A DNA stretch of 64,000 nt, taken from contig JASDFA010000006.1 in the NCBI GenBank assembly GCA_035772735.1, forward strand, positions 28,809,501 to 28,873,500, written 5' to 3'. This document shows positions 1 to 11,103 of the stretch, in pieces. The translations under genes and the position numbers were made by a program. A model generated the notes under the pieces. That model had not been told where the DNA came from, ran no database searches, and saw nothing but the letters and a program-made list of their open reading frames with translations. The stretch is from Datura wrightii. Its lineage: Eukaryota; Streptophyta; Magnoliopsida; Solanales; Solanaceae. The stretch's first letter is position 1. Each line of letters begins with the position of its first letter.

Positions 1-3
1 ATG

Positions 4-2060
4 TGTTACACCCCGTAAGTTCTTGACACTTAGTTGGCCTATTCACATGTTGGTTAAGAGTTTTAGAATGCCATACGTGCGAGAAAAGGGCCCGGGGAGA
101 GACCGGACAAGCACCAAGTCAGAGCGTCGCAAGGCAAATGCGACTTATAAATCGCATTCGACAAATACGACTTAAAGGAGGTTCAGGCCCAAGTATATAA
201 AGCCCCACTTCATTTTTTAAGTCATTTTTCATTCTTCATTTCCAGTGAGCGACCAGAAACAGTGAGGGACGAGGGTTTAACATAAGAATACGTCCGACTA
301 CGCCGTCAAACGCAGTCCAAACTCAAATTAACTTCGGGTACCGAAGTATAAAGCTGCAGGGAGCATTTCTACGGAGTTAGTTTCTCGAGAATCGCCAGGC
401 AAAGCGGCGACCGGCCGAGTCAAAGTGATTGGAATATCTCCAAACTTGTGTTAATATACTCCCGGCATTAAAGTAAGTATTTCTCCCTTCTAGACTCCTG
501 AGAAATTGCGAGTTTTCGGCCGTTCTTCGATAAGTCAAAGAATAGGCTGTAAATATATTCATAAGTATGGTTTCTCTCCAAAATAATAGTAGAATTAATT
601 CTATTCCTTCGTGAATATGAATACAGTTGGGGAAATAGCTAAATATTAGCCGAGCTACGCCAGTTAATCAGGAAGCCGACAGTTAAGGTATGTAAAGCCA
701 GTTTCTTTCGGCAAGCTAGTAGTTCCAGTATAGTAAAATGGTACAAATTCCAGTAGAATGTTTCAGAAGCCGTATATTATGTTCAGTATGAATTTAGTAA
801 CGCCCGTTAGAAATATTAACTCGTATTTAGCATGGAGCTTAGTTGAATAACATGATTCTCAGCAGAATATTCCAGCAATATTATATCTTGTTTCAGTACC
901 AGATTCAGTACAGCATGTCAGAGAATATATATATATACAGTATTATTATCAGTTTCAGCATGTATTGTGTGTAGTATTTTTATTAGTTGAGACTTGCTTG
1001 TGTTGTTTTGGGCTGGATTATCTAGCATCCATGACCGCCCAGGGTTGATAGCTATATCGACTCATCCGCCAAAGGTCTAGGATACATCGCTCTACGGAGT
1101 GGCATGCCGTCCGCTAGGGACGAAGATGGGATGCCAGTTTCCCCATATTATGCCTTGGTCGACTTTTATACACCCCCGTTGAGCGCTTGCACCTGTGGTG
1201 TTGATTTCAGGAGTCCTCCGGACTCAGGTACAGTTATAGTCAGGGGCTCAGCAGGCCCAAGTGCATACCCAGGGAATTGGCAGGATGCTTATAGTTACTG
1301 GGGAGATGGGATGACCGGGGTAGGGGTATAGATTGTGTGATGATTGTACCTTTTGGCTTATGGGGGCCAGGTAAGGTTCATGGGTGCTATGTTATGCTAT
1401 GTTATGCTAGATATAGATGGATAGACAGTAGAATGCCATGTTACCAGGTACGACTCCTACTCCTTTCAGTGTAATTAAGGACAGTCTTGAATTCACATTT
1501 CCAGTCAGTTACAGTCTGTTTCCTTATTACTTCAGTTCTATCAGTTTTATTATTTACATTCAGTACTTTAATTTGTTTCTTTGCATACTCAGTACCAGCG
1601 GTACTGATGCTCATTTGGGGCATTGCATTACTTGCCTGCAGGTACTCATAGATGAGGAGCAGATCCCTCGTAGTTCCAGCCAGCGTACAGCGCCTTCAGC
1701 TCCTTTCATCCGGAGCTCAAAAGACAAAGGTTGACTTCCCTTTTATTTGTATAGTATGGGTAGGCCGGGGCCCTGTCCCGACCATCTTGCTATTCTTAGA
1801 GGCTTGCAGATTGTATATATTCCCTGTGGTTAGCTGTGTAGGTCGTGTGGGGCCATTTGTGTGTTTCAGTTGTATTCAGCGGCCGTGTGGGGCCTTATTT
1901 AGTTGGTAGTGGTGACCTTGTCGGTCACATAGTAGCTTGGTACTTGTTTTTATTTCTCAGATGAACTAGTAAGCATGGTGGCCTTGTCGGCCCGCATAGG
2001 TTTCCGTATGTTCAGTTGTTCTGGTTAGCTATTATTTTCCTACAGGTGGCTATAGGTCTA
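4..2060 (+). mobile_element. 5' LTR of a Del/Tekay-like gypsy element
   Basis: This looks like a long LTR of a chromovirus-type Ty3/gypsy element. It opens with tgttacacccc, the usual 5' terminus of this LTR class, at base 4. It has a TATA-like box near 194 and the downstream block typical of these LTRs (ggggccctgtcccgaccat near 1766, then gtggccttgtcggcc-type repeats to about 2000). A matching gag start follows at 2196, so the LTR reads on the plus strand. The 3' boundary is uncertain by about 60 bases because no clean CA end and PBS were found. The 5' target site duplication would lie outside the window. Confidence 0.6.
194..202 (+). promoter_or_regulatory. TATA box of the LTR at 4-2060
   Basis: The sequence tatataaag lies about 190 bases inside the LTR, followed by a GC-richer stretch. 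This fits the U3/R promoter position of a short-U3 gypsy LTR. No start site was measured. Confidence 0.4.
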
Positions 2061-2195
2061 GTCGGCCGGAGGCTGTATTTATAGCCGTTAGCCCGTTGTT
2101 TTCATAAATTTAGAATTAGAACCATCCTGGCACCAGAAGTGCTTAGGCTTAGTGGTCCAGCAGTCCAGGTCCTAGTAGGGCACCAGGTGCCAGTC

Positions 2196-2545
2196 ATGCC
2201 TCCCAAGGCGAGGCGTGACACAATGCCTTCCAGAAGTGATAGCGGAAGAGGAAACAGTAACGGGAATCCACCAGCCCCACCAGCTTCAGTAGTCCTCCTT
2301 AATCGGCATGTAACGGATGCAGACCTCAAGGTTGCCCTTAAGAGTGTTAATACGGGTTGCCATCACTCAGGTTAGCCAGCAGGCAGTCACACCTGTAAAT
2401 CCTACTGAAGAGATAATAGCTGCCAGGATTTGAAACTTCATAAAAAGGAATCCGTCAGAGTTTTATGGTCCAAAAGCGGATGGAAGGATCAAGGGAAAAG
2501 AAAAGGGGAGCAAGAGAGCAAAGACAAGGGATATAGGGTATTCCT
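2196..2545 (+). pseudogene. gag: Del/Tekay-like gag, 5' fragment, broken
   Basis: Gag is the capsid protein that packages retrotransposon RNA. The ATG at 2196 opens a basic, Pro/Ser-rich N-terminus (MPPKARRD...) typical of chromovirus Gag. The frame is lost near 2352. In the next frame, 2353-2545 reads VAITQVSQQAV, a TGA, then NPSEFYGPKAD, which is the start of the Del-type Gag core. It then jumps to a Lys/Arg-rich stretch (KEKGSKRAKTR) that normally lies near the zinc knuckle, so most of the capsid core looks deleted. The reading frame ends where an opposite-strand LTR begins at 2570. It is dead by frameshift, stop and deletion. Confidence 0.6.
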
Positions 2546-2569
2546 AATAGAGGATGAGTGGTATACATC

Positions 2570-5115
2570 TGTTATGCCCCGAGTCTATACCTTGGATGAG
2601 ACACGGTACTTGGAGTCACAAGTAACCCTAAGTCAACCCATGGTCTATCATAACACTAGCATTCTGAGTAAAACATAGAGGAAGCTTTGAAATAATAAAA
2701 TAAAGCATTTTGTGAAAAAAGAACTAGATCATAAGTTTAATACAACTGGAAGCAAAATTGAAAATATGAAAACTCTGTCTATGTCTGAAAGCCATCTACC
2801 TAATGAGTTGCTGGGACAGGTCCCCAGCGAACTCTAAATCTAATTGAAGAAATATAACTGAAAAGTACTAAGCCTCGTCCTCGATAGATGAGGACTCACC
2901 AATAATGCAGTTGGAACTTCAGAAAACGATCTGCTAACAGGGCTAAGACTGAGATCCTGCAGCTATATTATAAAACGATACAACATAAAAGGTATGCGTC
3001 AGTACTTTGAATGTACTGAGTAAGTGAGAGAAACCATACACAAGGAATAAAATAACTTAACTGGAAAGACATGCAATGACCAACTGAAAATGCTGAAACT
3101 GAAATAATTGTGATAAACTGAGATGGTCAAAACCCTATCTGATAGTCAAAGACACGCCCTAAATCTGAGGTACTAATCTGAAATACTGTACTGAACTGGC
3201 TAATCTGAGACTGAACTGAGCTGACTAGTGGAAGAGTCTCTAACCGACATATAACCATGTGAGCTAGACGTAGAGTCCGACGTATACACCCCATCGGTAG
3301 TACCTAATATACCTTGCCAGGGTATAAAGGCAGGAACTAAGTGATCACAGGTCTGGGGCCATGAGGCCAATAAAATATATCCTATGGTGGCAATGTAGTT
3401 TTGGTAACCTGGGTGCGCTGGAACCCCGGTCCACTCGGTGTTAAGTCCTACTCCCACTGGATAGTCCTAGACTGACTACTAAGCTGATAGCACAAAACTG
3501 GGGCCCAAGACTAAGTTAGGAATACCTATCTGGAAGCACCCTGAGTGTCTTATCGGACTAGATTCTATAACTGGGTTATAAGACTGGTCAGAGCTACTTA
3601 TCTAGAAGCGTCGTAACCGTCTGAAGAACAAACTATAATATGAAGCTAGGGTCCTAAGGCCGGTCAGAGCTGCTTATCTGAAAGTTTCATGACTACCTAA
3701 AGAACCACTAAAATTTGATACTGAGTCTAATACTGATAATTGGAATGTATCACAGACACCTCACGGATTAACTATAGTCAAACTGATCACCTGACATTTT
3801 TCTGGACAACACTGAGGTTGCTAAAAATCTGACTGAGTCTAGACTAACATGATTCTGACTGAGATTTTTAACATAGATTAAATACATATACATCCCAAAA
3901 CTGATGGAACCACGCTACAGGGAAAATTAGTCTAACCCACAAAGTTTCTAATTTCTACCGAGCTGTGACTAGGGCTGAATTATGCTACTAGCTACAATCT
4001 TTCACAATTTCTAGAAATTAGGAATAAATAAGAAATATAAAATCATGAGAAATATTCCCTTTGAATAAATAAAGAAATTTGTCTGAAAACTTTTCACATT
4101 TCAAAACTACAGGGCTATAACTGATAGAGAAGAAATTAGACAAGGGTTTTAGGGACACAAGCGGAAGAATTATTCCCTTGTTGAATTTCCACATATCTGA
4201 TAACGAAATTTAAAGAAATTCCTTGAGAATATGATAGGAAGTGAACTTCCCTAGTTCTTGCTCTGAGAGCTCCTGAGAGAATTTACAATTGCTTTCAGAA
4301 GGTTTGAGTGGGGAATGACGGAGAAGAATAGTTTAATCCCTCTAAATCCCCTTAATTTAAACTTAAACAACGTATTTTAGGGAGTAAAATAGGTGAGAAA
4401 TTACAAAAATAAACCTAAAAATTAAATATGAAAACTGGCCGACAGGGTCCCAATGGGTCACTCAACGAGTCGTTGGTTGTGACCAAGACTCATTGGGACC
4501 TCTTGTTGGTCCACTGCGTAGGACTAGAATACACTGGATTTGGCAACGGGGGTCACCATGATTCGTTGGATTAACCAACGGGTCATTGGTTCCGTGGGCA
4601 CTGAAAAACCTAGAGGGACTGACGACGGGTGACACAATGACTCGTTGGTAGACCTAACGGGTCGTTATGTCCAGTCATTATGTTCACTGGAAGAATTCCT
4701 AAAAACCTCAAACTTGAAACGACGGGTGGTGACCACGACTTGTTGTGGAACACAATGAGTTGTTGTTTCCACTCGTCGTCACTGGAATAGATTTCTGGGG
4801 TCTCACCCAATGACTCACACAACAGGTCATTGTTTCTGACAATGACTCATTGGTTGAGTCGTGGGGTCCTGGAAAGAAATCCTGAGCTGGGGAACCAACG
4901 AGTGATAGGACAACTCATTGTTTCTCACAACGGGTCGTTCCTTGTCCCGTGGATTCTTGTTTGATCAAGAAGGGCTAACCACGACGGACACAATGAGTCG
5001 TTGGAACTAACCACGACTCATTGTCTCAGTTGTTTTGAGGCATTTTTTTCTGGTTTTTCTTCTGGATTTTCTTGCAAGGTCTGAGCCTAGTCTAGGAAAG
5101 TTTTGGGGTGTTACA
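2570..5115 (-). mobile_element. 3' LTR of the Del/Tekay-like element
   Basis: On the minus strand the LTR begins TGTAACACCCCAAAAC at 5115, directly after a purine-rich tract. Its far end is set by comparison with the solo LTR at 13633-16586. Reverse-complement blocks match in order: the tatcattttatgatatag region, the gagtcctcatc..gaggac region, ctaagt..acccatgg, and the terminal ~40 bases. This places the 3' end at 2570 (tgttatgcccc on the plus strand). Length is about 2.55 kb. The match is diverged, so the 2570 end is approximate by a few bases. Confidence 0.7.
4440..5040 (-). repeat. Dispersed ACGAGTCGTTG-type sub-repeats in the Del LTR
   Basis: Within the LTR a short word (variants of acaatgactcgttg / aacgggtcgttg) recurs roughly every 30-50 bases, about a dozen times, in both orientations. 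Related words (tacgggtcgtgg, taacgactcattac) recur at the equivalent position of the two solo LTRs, near 13720-14060 and 40620-41060. The surrounding sequence differs between copies, so this is a fast-evolving promoter-proximal sub-repeat. Confidence 0.6.
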
Positions 5116-5130
5116 GTATCTCCCCCTTGG
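5116..5130 (-). other. Polypurine tract of the Del/Tekay-like element
   Basis: The minus strand reads CCAAGGGGGAGATAC immediately before the TGTAACACCCC start of the 3' LTR. This is the expected place and composition for the plus-strand primer of reverse transcription. Confidence 0.7.
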
Positions 5131-5290
5131 GATCATTCATCCTCAATGAAGACTAAAGATGTAGGAAAACTAGGAAAAGAGATGAAATTTCTAGATCGAG
5201 ACTATGAGCTGGTTTCTGAAGGAGTGACTGACTTCGAGTTGACTTAACCGTACTAACAGAGCTGATGCAACTAGAATGCACATAGAAAAT

Positions 5291-5700
5291 CTAAATAGAG
5301 CTGATGAGTACGGAACTGAACAAAGTACTAAGGAGAAATTTAGTACCTGATGCCGAATATGAACTGAAAGGGAATAAGTGAGGGTATCTAGCCATCATGT
5401 CTGCTTCTGCTTCCCATGTAACTCCCTCAACTAGCTGGTTCCTCCACAAAACTTTCACCGAAGCGACCTCTTTGTTTCTCAATACGAACCTGACGGTCAA
5501 GGATATGAACTGGGACCTCTTCGTAAGAGAGGTTGTCTTTTATTCCCACGTTGTCTAGTGCCACAACCGAGGATGGATCACCGATGCACTTCTTCAATAG
5601 TGACACATGGAAGACTGGGTGCGGCGATGCTAACTCTGGAGGTAGTTCTAGTTCATATGCCACATTGTCAATTCACTTCAGAATTCTATAAAGTACCACA
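5291..5700 (-). pseudogene. pol: Chromodomain end of Del/Tekay-like integrase
   Basis: The last part of the chromovirus polyprotein, thought to steer integration towards modified histones. On the minus strand 5663-5427 reads AYELELPPELASPHPVFHVS and ends in VPVHILDRQVR. The frame then shifts into 5500-5291, which carries RNKEVASVKVLWRNQLVEG followed by TWEAEADMMARYPHLF, the chromodomain core. The order matches Del/Tekay proteins, but the domain is split over two frames by an indel near 5480, so no intact product is possible. Only about 175 bases separate it from the PPT, as is usual. Confidence 0.75.
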
Positions 5701-6770
5701 TATCTCGGACTGAGTTTTCCTTTTTTCCCAAATCTTATCACCTCTTTCATGGGTGAAATTTTTAGATAAACCCAATCATCCACTGCAAACTTTAATTCTC
5801 TTCTCCTCACATCAGCATAAGATTTTTGACGGCTTTGAGCTATTTTTAATCTTTCTCAAATGAGCTGTACTTTCTGCATAGCTTCATGAACTGAGTATGG
5901 ACTGATTAGAGTAGCTTCACCAACCTCAAACCACCCGATAAGAGATCTATACCTACTACCATACAAAGCCTCAAACAGGGCCATCTGGATATTGGAGTGG
6001 TAGTTGTTGTTGTACGAAAACTCGATGAGACGTAGGTGATCATCCCAACTGCCCTTGAAATTGATCACACACACTCTCAATATATCCTTAAAAGTCTGTA
6101 TAGTCCGTTTGGCTTGACCATCTATCTGTGGCTGAAAAGTTGTGCTAAGCTTTACCTGAGTACCAAGTCCTTTATGAAACGATCTCAAAAATTGAGAGGT
6201 AAATTAAGTATCCTTATTTGAGATGATAGACAAAGGAATTCCATGCAACCGAAATAACTCTCAAATGTACAATCTGGGATAATCCTCAGCTGAATCGGTA
6301 GTTTTCTGATTTTGTCAACCTGCCCACAATCACCCATATGGAGCTATACTATCGGGGGGTACGAGGCAATCCTATATTAAAGTCTATGTTGATCTCTTCT
6401 TAGTTTCAAGTAGGAATGCTACTATCCTGAAGCATACCCCCAAGTCTCTCTGACTCTCAACCTTCACCTACTGGCAATCCAGGCACTTAGCCACAAACTC
6501 CATTATGTCCTTCTTCGTGTCATTCCACCAATAGACCTCCCGCAGATCACGGTAGATCTTTGTGGCACTTGGATGGATAGAGTACCGAGAGCCATGAGCC
6601 TCGCTCAACATCCACTCTCTCAAGTCATCTACAGTTGGCACACACAATTGACCCTGATATCGGAGTACACCATCTCTCCCTTGGGAGAAGACTTCCACTT
6701 TCTGACTTCGGATTGCTTCCTTCAACTTTACCAAGATAGGAACCTTATATTGCCTAGACTTGACCTCCAT
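5701..6770 (-). pseudogene. pol: Del/Tekay-like integrase, broken
   Basis: Integrase inserts element cDNA into chromosomes. The N-terminal HHCC zinc region is seen at 6770-6468 (EAHGSRYSIHP ... KCLDCQ), and the C-terminal part of the catalytic core at 6188-5856 (LSTTFQPQIDGQAKRTIQTF). At the position of the third catalytic acid, where this family has GQAERTIQ, the sequence has GQAKRTIQ, a Glu to Lys change that should abolish DDE catalysis. The middle of the core (6190-6467) and the linker (5701-5855) contain stops and frame changes. Family and order are clear, but function is lost. Confidence 0.75.
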
Positions 6771-7212
6771 TGGCTGAATCCATAAGGCAAACCCCTAAAC
6801 GAGCAAGCCTATGTACATCCTTTGCTAACTCCTTTCTCCCATTCTCGACATGAGACACACTCTCCATGGACAACCTACTCAGAGCATCTTCCACTATATT
6901 GTCCTTGCTCGGATGATAAAGGACACTCATGTCATAGTCCTTGAAAAGCTTTAGCCATCTCTTTTGCTGCAAATTCAGATCCTTCTGAGTGAACACATAC
7001 CGAAGGCTGTTGTGGTCTGTGAACACATCCATATGTACCTTATACAAGTAGTGCCTCCAAATCTTCAATGCGAACACCACAGCTGCCAATTCTAGGTCAT
7101 GTGTCGAGTAATTCTTCTCATGAGTCTTAAGTTGTCTAGAGGCACACGCAATGATCTTACTATGTTGTATCAACACACATCCAAGACCAACCCTAGAGGC
7201 ATCATAATACAT
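6754..7212 (-). pseudogene. pol: Del/Tekay-like RNase H
   Basis: RNase H degrades the RNA strand of the RNA:DNA hybrid during reverse transcription. The open frame holds the four acidic motifs of Ty3-type RNase H in order: YDAS, LELAAVVFAL, FTDHNSLRY and VEDALSR. It continues into the start of the integrase spacer (GRKELAKDVHRLARLGV). The domain itself is open for about 150 codons and keeps its acidic residues, unlike its neighbours. It is separated from RT by stops at about 7213-7463, so it cannot be made as part of a polyprotein. Confidence 0.75.
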
Positions 7213-7439
7213 AACAAAGCCATTCGTTCCCTCCAGTAGGGTCGATATTGGGGCTGAAGTGAGTCAAGTCTTTAACTCTTGAAAGCTGTGAGACAAGCAT
7301 CCGAACACTAAAATTTGACCTTCTTCTGGGTCAACTTAGTCAACGGTGTTGCAATAGATGAAAATCCCTCTACGAACCTCTTGTAGTAGCTAACTAAACC
7401 CAAGAAGCTCCTAATATCCAAAGAACTAACTGGTCTAGG

Positions 7440-8185
7440 CCAATTCTTCACCGCCTCTATCTTTTAAGAGTTCACCTTTACACTCTCGCTGGACACGACA
7501 TGGCCCAAAAATGCCACTGATTTTTGGCAAAACTCACACTTGATGAATTCAGCAAATAGCTGGCGATCCTTGAGAGTCTGCAACCCGATCCTCAAATGAG
7601 CAACATGCTCCTTCTTGCTCCGAGAGTATATGAGAATATCATCTTTGAATATAATCACGAACATATCCAAGTACTGCTTGAACACCCTATTCATCAAATC
7701 CATAAAGGCTTTAGGAGCATTCGTTAGTCCAAAAGACATAATTACGAACTCATAGTGATCATACCGAGTCCTGAAGGCTGTCTTCAGAATGTCACTCTCC
7801 TTAACTTTGAGCTGATAATAGTTGGATTTGAGGTCTATCTTTGAGAAGCACTTAGCACCTTGAAGTTTTTCAAACAAGTCATCAATCCCGAGGAGGGGAT
7901 ACTTGTTCTTGATTATGACCTCGTTCAATTGCCAATAATCGATGCACATTCTAAGGGAACCATCCTTCTTCTGAACAAAGAGAACTGGAGCACCCCATAT
8001 AGGGATTTACTAGGCCTAATAAAACCCTTATCTAGGAGATATTTCAACTGCTCTTTCAACTCCTTTATCTCAGTTGGAGCCATTCTATAAGGAGGAATGT
8101 ATATAAGCTGCCTATCAAGGAGAAGGTCAATACTAAAGTCCATCTCTCGCTTACTCGAAACTCCTGGTAGATCCTCTAGAAACAC
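7440..8185 (-). pseudogene. pol: Del/Tekay-like reverse transcriptase, broken
   Basis: Reverse transcriptase of the Ty3/gypsy type. The minus strand has the N-terminal fingers (FLEDLPGVSSKREMDFSIDL, then PPYRMAPTEIKELKEQL) at 8185-7980. A frame change leads to 7949-7464 with MCIDYWQLNE, the catalytic Asp motif CFSKIDL, SFGLTNAPKAFMDLMNRVF and the YxDD-box region, here FVIIFKDDILIYS. The box is usually FIDD in this clade, so the residue before the two aspartates is changed. It ends in CQKSVAFLGHVVS. The frameshift near 7950 and the following stop make it non-functional. Confidence 0.8.
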
Positions 8186-8202
8186 CTCCAGATATTCACA
8201 TA

Positions 8203-8790
8203 CTATAGGAACTGGCTGAAGAGTTGGGTCTCGGACGTAACATCCTTAACCCGAACTAAATGATATACACAACCCTTAGAAATCATCTTCCTGGCCTTGA
8301 GATAGGAAACAAAGCAACCTGCAGACACAACTAAACTACCTTTCCATTCTAGGACTGGCTCACCCGAAAATCGAAACTCTATCATACGGGTTTTACAATT
8401 CACTGAGGCATAGCATGCATGTAACCAGTCCATACCGAAGATAATATCAAAATCGGTCATGTCTAACTCTACTAGGTCGACTGAGGTGACTTGCAGGAGG
8501 ACTGTGATAGGGAATTTTTTTTTACACCCGTCGAACATAACTAACTCATTGGCTTGAGTGGAGATAGAGAAAGGTTCTGATAGGATTTCAAGACTGAATC
8601 CAAAACTAACAACAACATAAGGAGTCACAAAAGAGAAGGTATCCCCTAAATCTAATAATGCATACACATCAAGATGGAATAATCATAACATATCAGTAAC
8701 CACATCAGGAGAGACCTCCTGCTCCTAATGAGATGATAAAGCATAAAATCTGTTCTGATGTTGGGCATCACTTGCACTAGTAGATGCACC
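8203..8790 (-). pseudogene. pol: Del/Tekay-like protease, broken 5' end
   Basis: Retropepsin-type aspartic protease that matures the polyprotein. The open frame 8667-8203 begins YALLDLGDTFSFVTPY, the active-site region. The catalytic triplet is DLG where Del elements usually have DPG or DSG. It continues with DLVELDMTDFDIIFGMDWLH, the flap and C-terminal region. Upstream, weak Gag-protease linker sequence (FYALSSHEEQEVS-like, shifted in frame) is readable to about 8790, where Athila-like sequence takes over. No Gag of this element remains. Confidence 0.7.
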
Positions 8791-10971
8791 CTGGATCATC
8801 CTGTGATAGATACTGCTCTAAATTTTTAGTGGATGATTCCAGTTCGATCGCCATAATAGTTTTCATCTCCTCGTGTTTGGGTGGCAATTTTGCTGCTCTG
8901 AACACTTCAAACACTACCTTCTAACTATCTACTCTCATAGAAATATTGCCCGACTTAACATGTATGATAGCGTCAGTGGTGGCTAAAAATCCTCTCCCCA
9001 AAATAAGGGGAACTATTGTATCTCCCTCATAATCTAGGATTATAAAGTCCTCGGCAGGATGAAAGGTCCTACCTAAATTAAGGCATCTACAATGATTCCT
9101 TTAGGATAGTCCAGAGACCGGTCTGCAAGCTGCAATGTCACTATGGTAGGACGTGGTTCACCTAATCCTAGAGTTCTTAATAGGGATGCAGGCATTAAGT
9201 TGATGGTCCCACCCAAATCACATAAGGCCGAACCAACTTCCTTACTCCCAATAAGCATAGGGATAGTGAAGCTCTCGAGGTCCTTTAGCTTTTTAGGAAT
9301 TTTGTTCTTGATTCAGGAACTGCACTCTTCCGTAAGAGCCACGGCTTCAAACTCTGTATGCCTCCTCTTATTGGCCACAATATTCCTAAGATACCTAGCG
9401 TACTTCAGGACTTCCTGAAAAAGCTCCACCAATGGAATATTCACATGAACCTGCTTTAAAAACTCAAAAAACTTACTACAAGTTGTGTCCTCTATCTTCT
9501 TCTTCAACCTTTGAGGGAATGGAGGAGGTGGTTTAGCTACCACAATCTTCGGTTGTGGGTTGCTAGACTCACCCACCTCAGTCTTGGAACTCATAACCTG
9601 TTCCTTATCAACTTTTTCTTTTCTAGGGATAGCCTCACCCAGCTCTTTACCACTGTGCAAGAAGATTGCGCTCACATTTTCCTTGGGGTTCTTCTCGGTG
9701 TTACCCAAGAGTTCCCGTTGTGGTCTATTTGTCTGCTGTAGGGCCATTTGCCCCATCTGCCTCTCAAGCTCATGGATGGATTTTTGCATTTCATTAACCA
9801 CTTGCGTCAGTTGCACCATCTATTTCTTTATTGTCTCCTCAAGAGAAATGCTCTGTTGCTGGCCTTGTGGCCTTTTATAAGTATTTTGGGGCCTTTGGAA
9901 GTTTTGATTCCCTCCCTACGAGGGATTTTCTCCATTCCGATACTCCTGATTATAGCCATTACCTGCAAAACCTCCACAATGACCTTATTGTCCTACAAAG
10001 TATATAGACTCAAGATTAAGAGGACAACCTGAATAGGCGTAGCTTTCTCCGCATGCCTCACATGATGGTGGTGGGGTTTGCACCTGTTGTACCGACTGTA
10101 CTTGGCTTCCTGCTAGTGTGGTTACCAACTTACTGATTGCATTCACCAGCTGGCTAATGTCTGCCTTGATTGCCTCAACACCATCCACCTCAAGCTTTCT
10201 TGGCACTTTTGTTGCTACAAATCCTCTGCCTGAGTCTTGATAATCCTGACTCCCCATAGACATGAGGTTCAAGAGACCCTCAATTTCATCATAACTTTTG
10301 GACATAATTTATCCCTGTGTAGTAGCGTGTAGGAGTATCTTTGACTCGGGCTCTAGAACCTCTATGAAGTTGTGCCCAATTATATCCTTAAGTTGCATGT
10401 GGTGTGGACAATCCTTCAAGTAACCCTTGTAATGTTCCCATGCTTGAGCTAGCATTTCTCTATCTTTCTATACGAATCCAGAGATCTTTCCCCTCAGTTC
10501 TTTAGTTCTTATTGAAGAGAAAAACTGGTTGATGAGCTTATTGGAGTGGATCTCCCAAGTGGTGATGGAACCTACAGGCTCATTTTGAAGCCACTCCTTG
10601 GCTTCCTAAATAAGTTAGAACGGAAACAGAGTCAGCTTTATATATTCATCTGACACATTCTGGTAGTGGAAATTTTCACTCAACTCTACGAACGTCATCA
10701 GATGCTTGTGGCAATCCTCGTGCAGCTGGCCCCGATATTGGATAGCATCTCTGGTCCCTTCTTTCAGCTCAATGTTCCCAGTGATGGCCGGTTTGACGAT
10801 CACTTTAGAAGAGTTCTCCAAATTAGGCCTAGCAAAATTAATCACTGGAACTATATCATTCTCTTCACCTTCTACTTGCTTGATGTTTTTCATAGCTAAC
10901 ATTCAAAAGGTTCTCTCTATTTCAGGATCAAGAGAAGCCAAAGGTGGTCCCTGACTTCTCGTACTTGGCAT
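8791..10971 (-). pseudogene. gag: Athila-like gag-protease, element 1, broken
   Basis: Gag plus aspartic protease of an Athila-type element. A start codon at 10971 (MPSTRSQG...) is followed by a TGA after about 20 codons. Further pieces are 10902-10615 (ending FHYQNVSDEYIKLTLFPF, the Gag core), 10305-9985 (KLEVDGVEAIKADISQL, then CEACGESYAY, a degraded zinc-knuckle region), 9819-9313 (PPPPFPQRLKKK, KQVHVNIPLVEL) and 9258-9073. The last has the protease active site as CDLGGTINLMP, where relatives have GA. The C-terminal protease motif LILGRGFLATTDAI is readable near 8970. At least four frame breaks separate the pieces. It is clearly homologous to the near-intact frame at 28399-30756. Confidence 0.8.
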
Positions 10972-11079
10972 ACACTAAGGCAAACAAACCTGTGAACTTC
11001 AACAAAAATAAGAAACAAATGTAAAATACAGATTAGTGAAACAAAATTCTAACCTACAAACGATTAAACAATATTCAAG

Positions 11080-11097
11080 TCTCCGGTAACGGCGCCA
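11080..11097 (-). other. Primer binding site, tRNA-Asp type, element 1
   Basis: The plus strand reads tctccggtaacggcgcca, two mismatches from the 3' end of plant tRNA-Asp. It lies six bases inside the LTR edge at 11104, as expected for Athila-type elements. It is a primer site and not a tRNA gene, since no cloverleaf precedes it. Confidence 0.8.
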
Positions 11098-11103
11098 AAA
11101 ACT

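Larger units (their letters stand above)
2570..8790 (-). mobile_element. Del/Tekay-like chromovirus, 3' portion (PR to LTR)
   Basis: Read on the minus strand, this is protease, RT, RNase H, integrase, chromodomain, a purine tract and a 3' LTR, the Ty3/gypsy chromovirus order. The domain most diagnostic of chromoviruses, a chromodomain at the integrase C-terminus, is visible at 5291-5663. The 5' LTR, PBS and gag are absent. At about 8790 the sequence changes without an LTR into an Athila-like gag-protease in the same orientation. Every domain carries frameshifts, stops or altered catalytic residues, so the element is a fossil. Its 3' LTR abuts the plus-strand gag fragment at 2569. Confidence 0.8.

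Noticed and set aside
1104..1909. Several short plus-strand frames in the first LTR
   Set aside because: They lie within LTR sequence and overlap each other in different frames with no domain.
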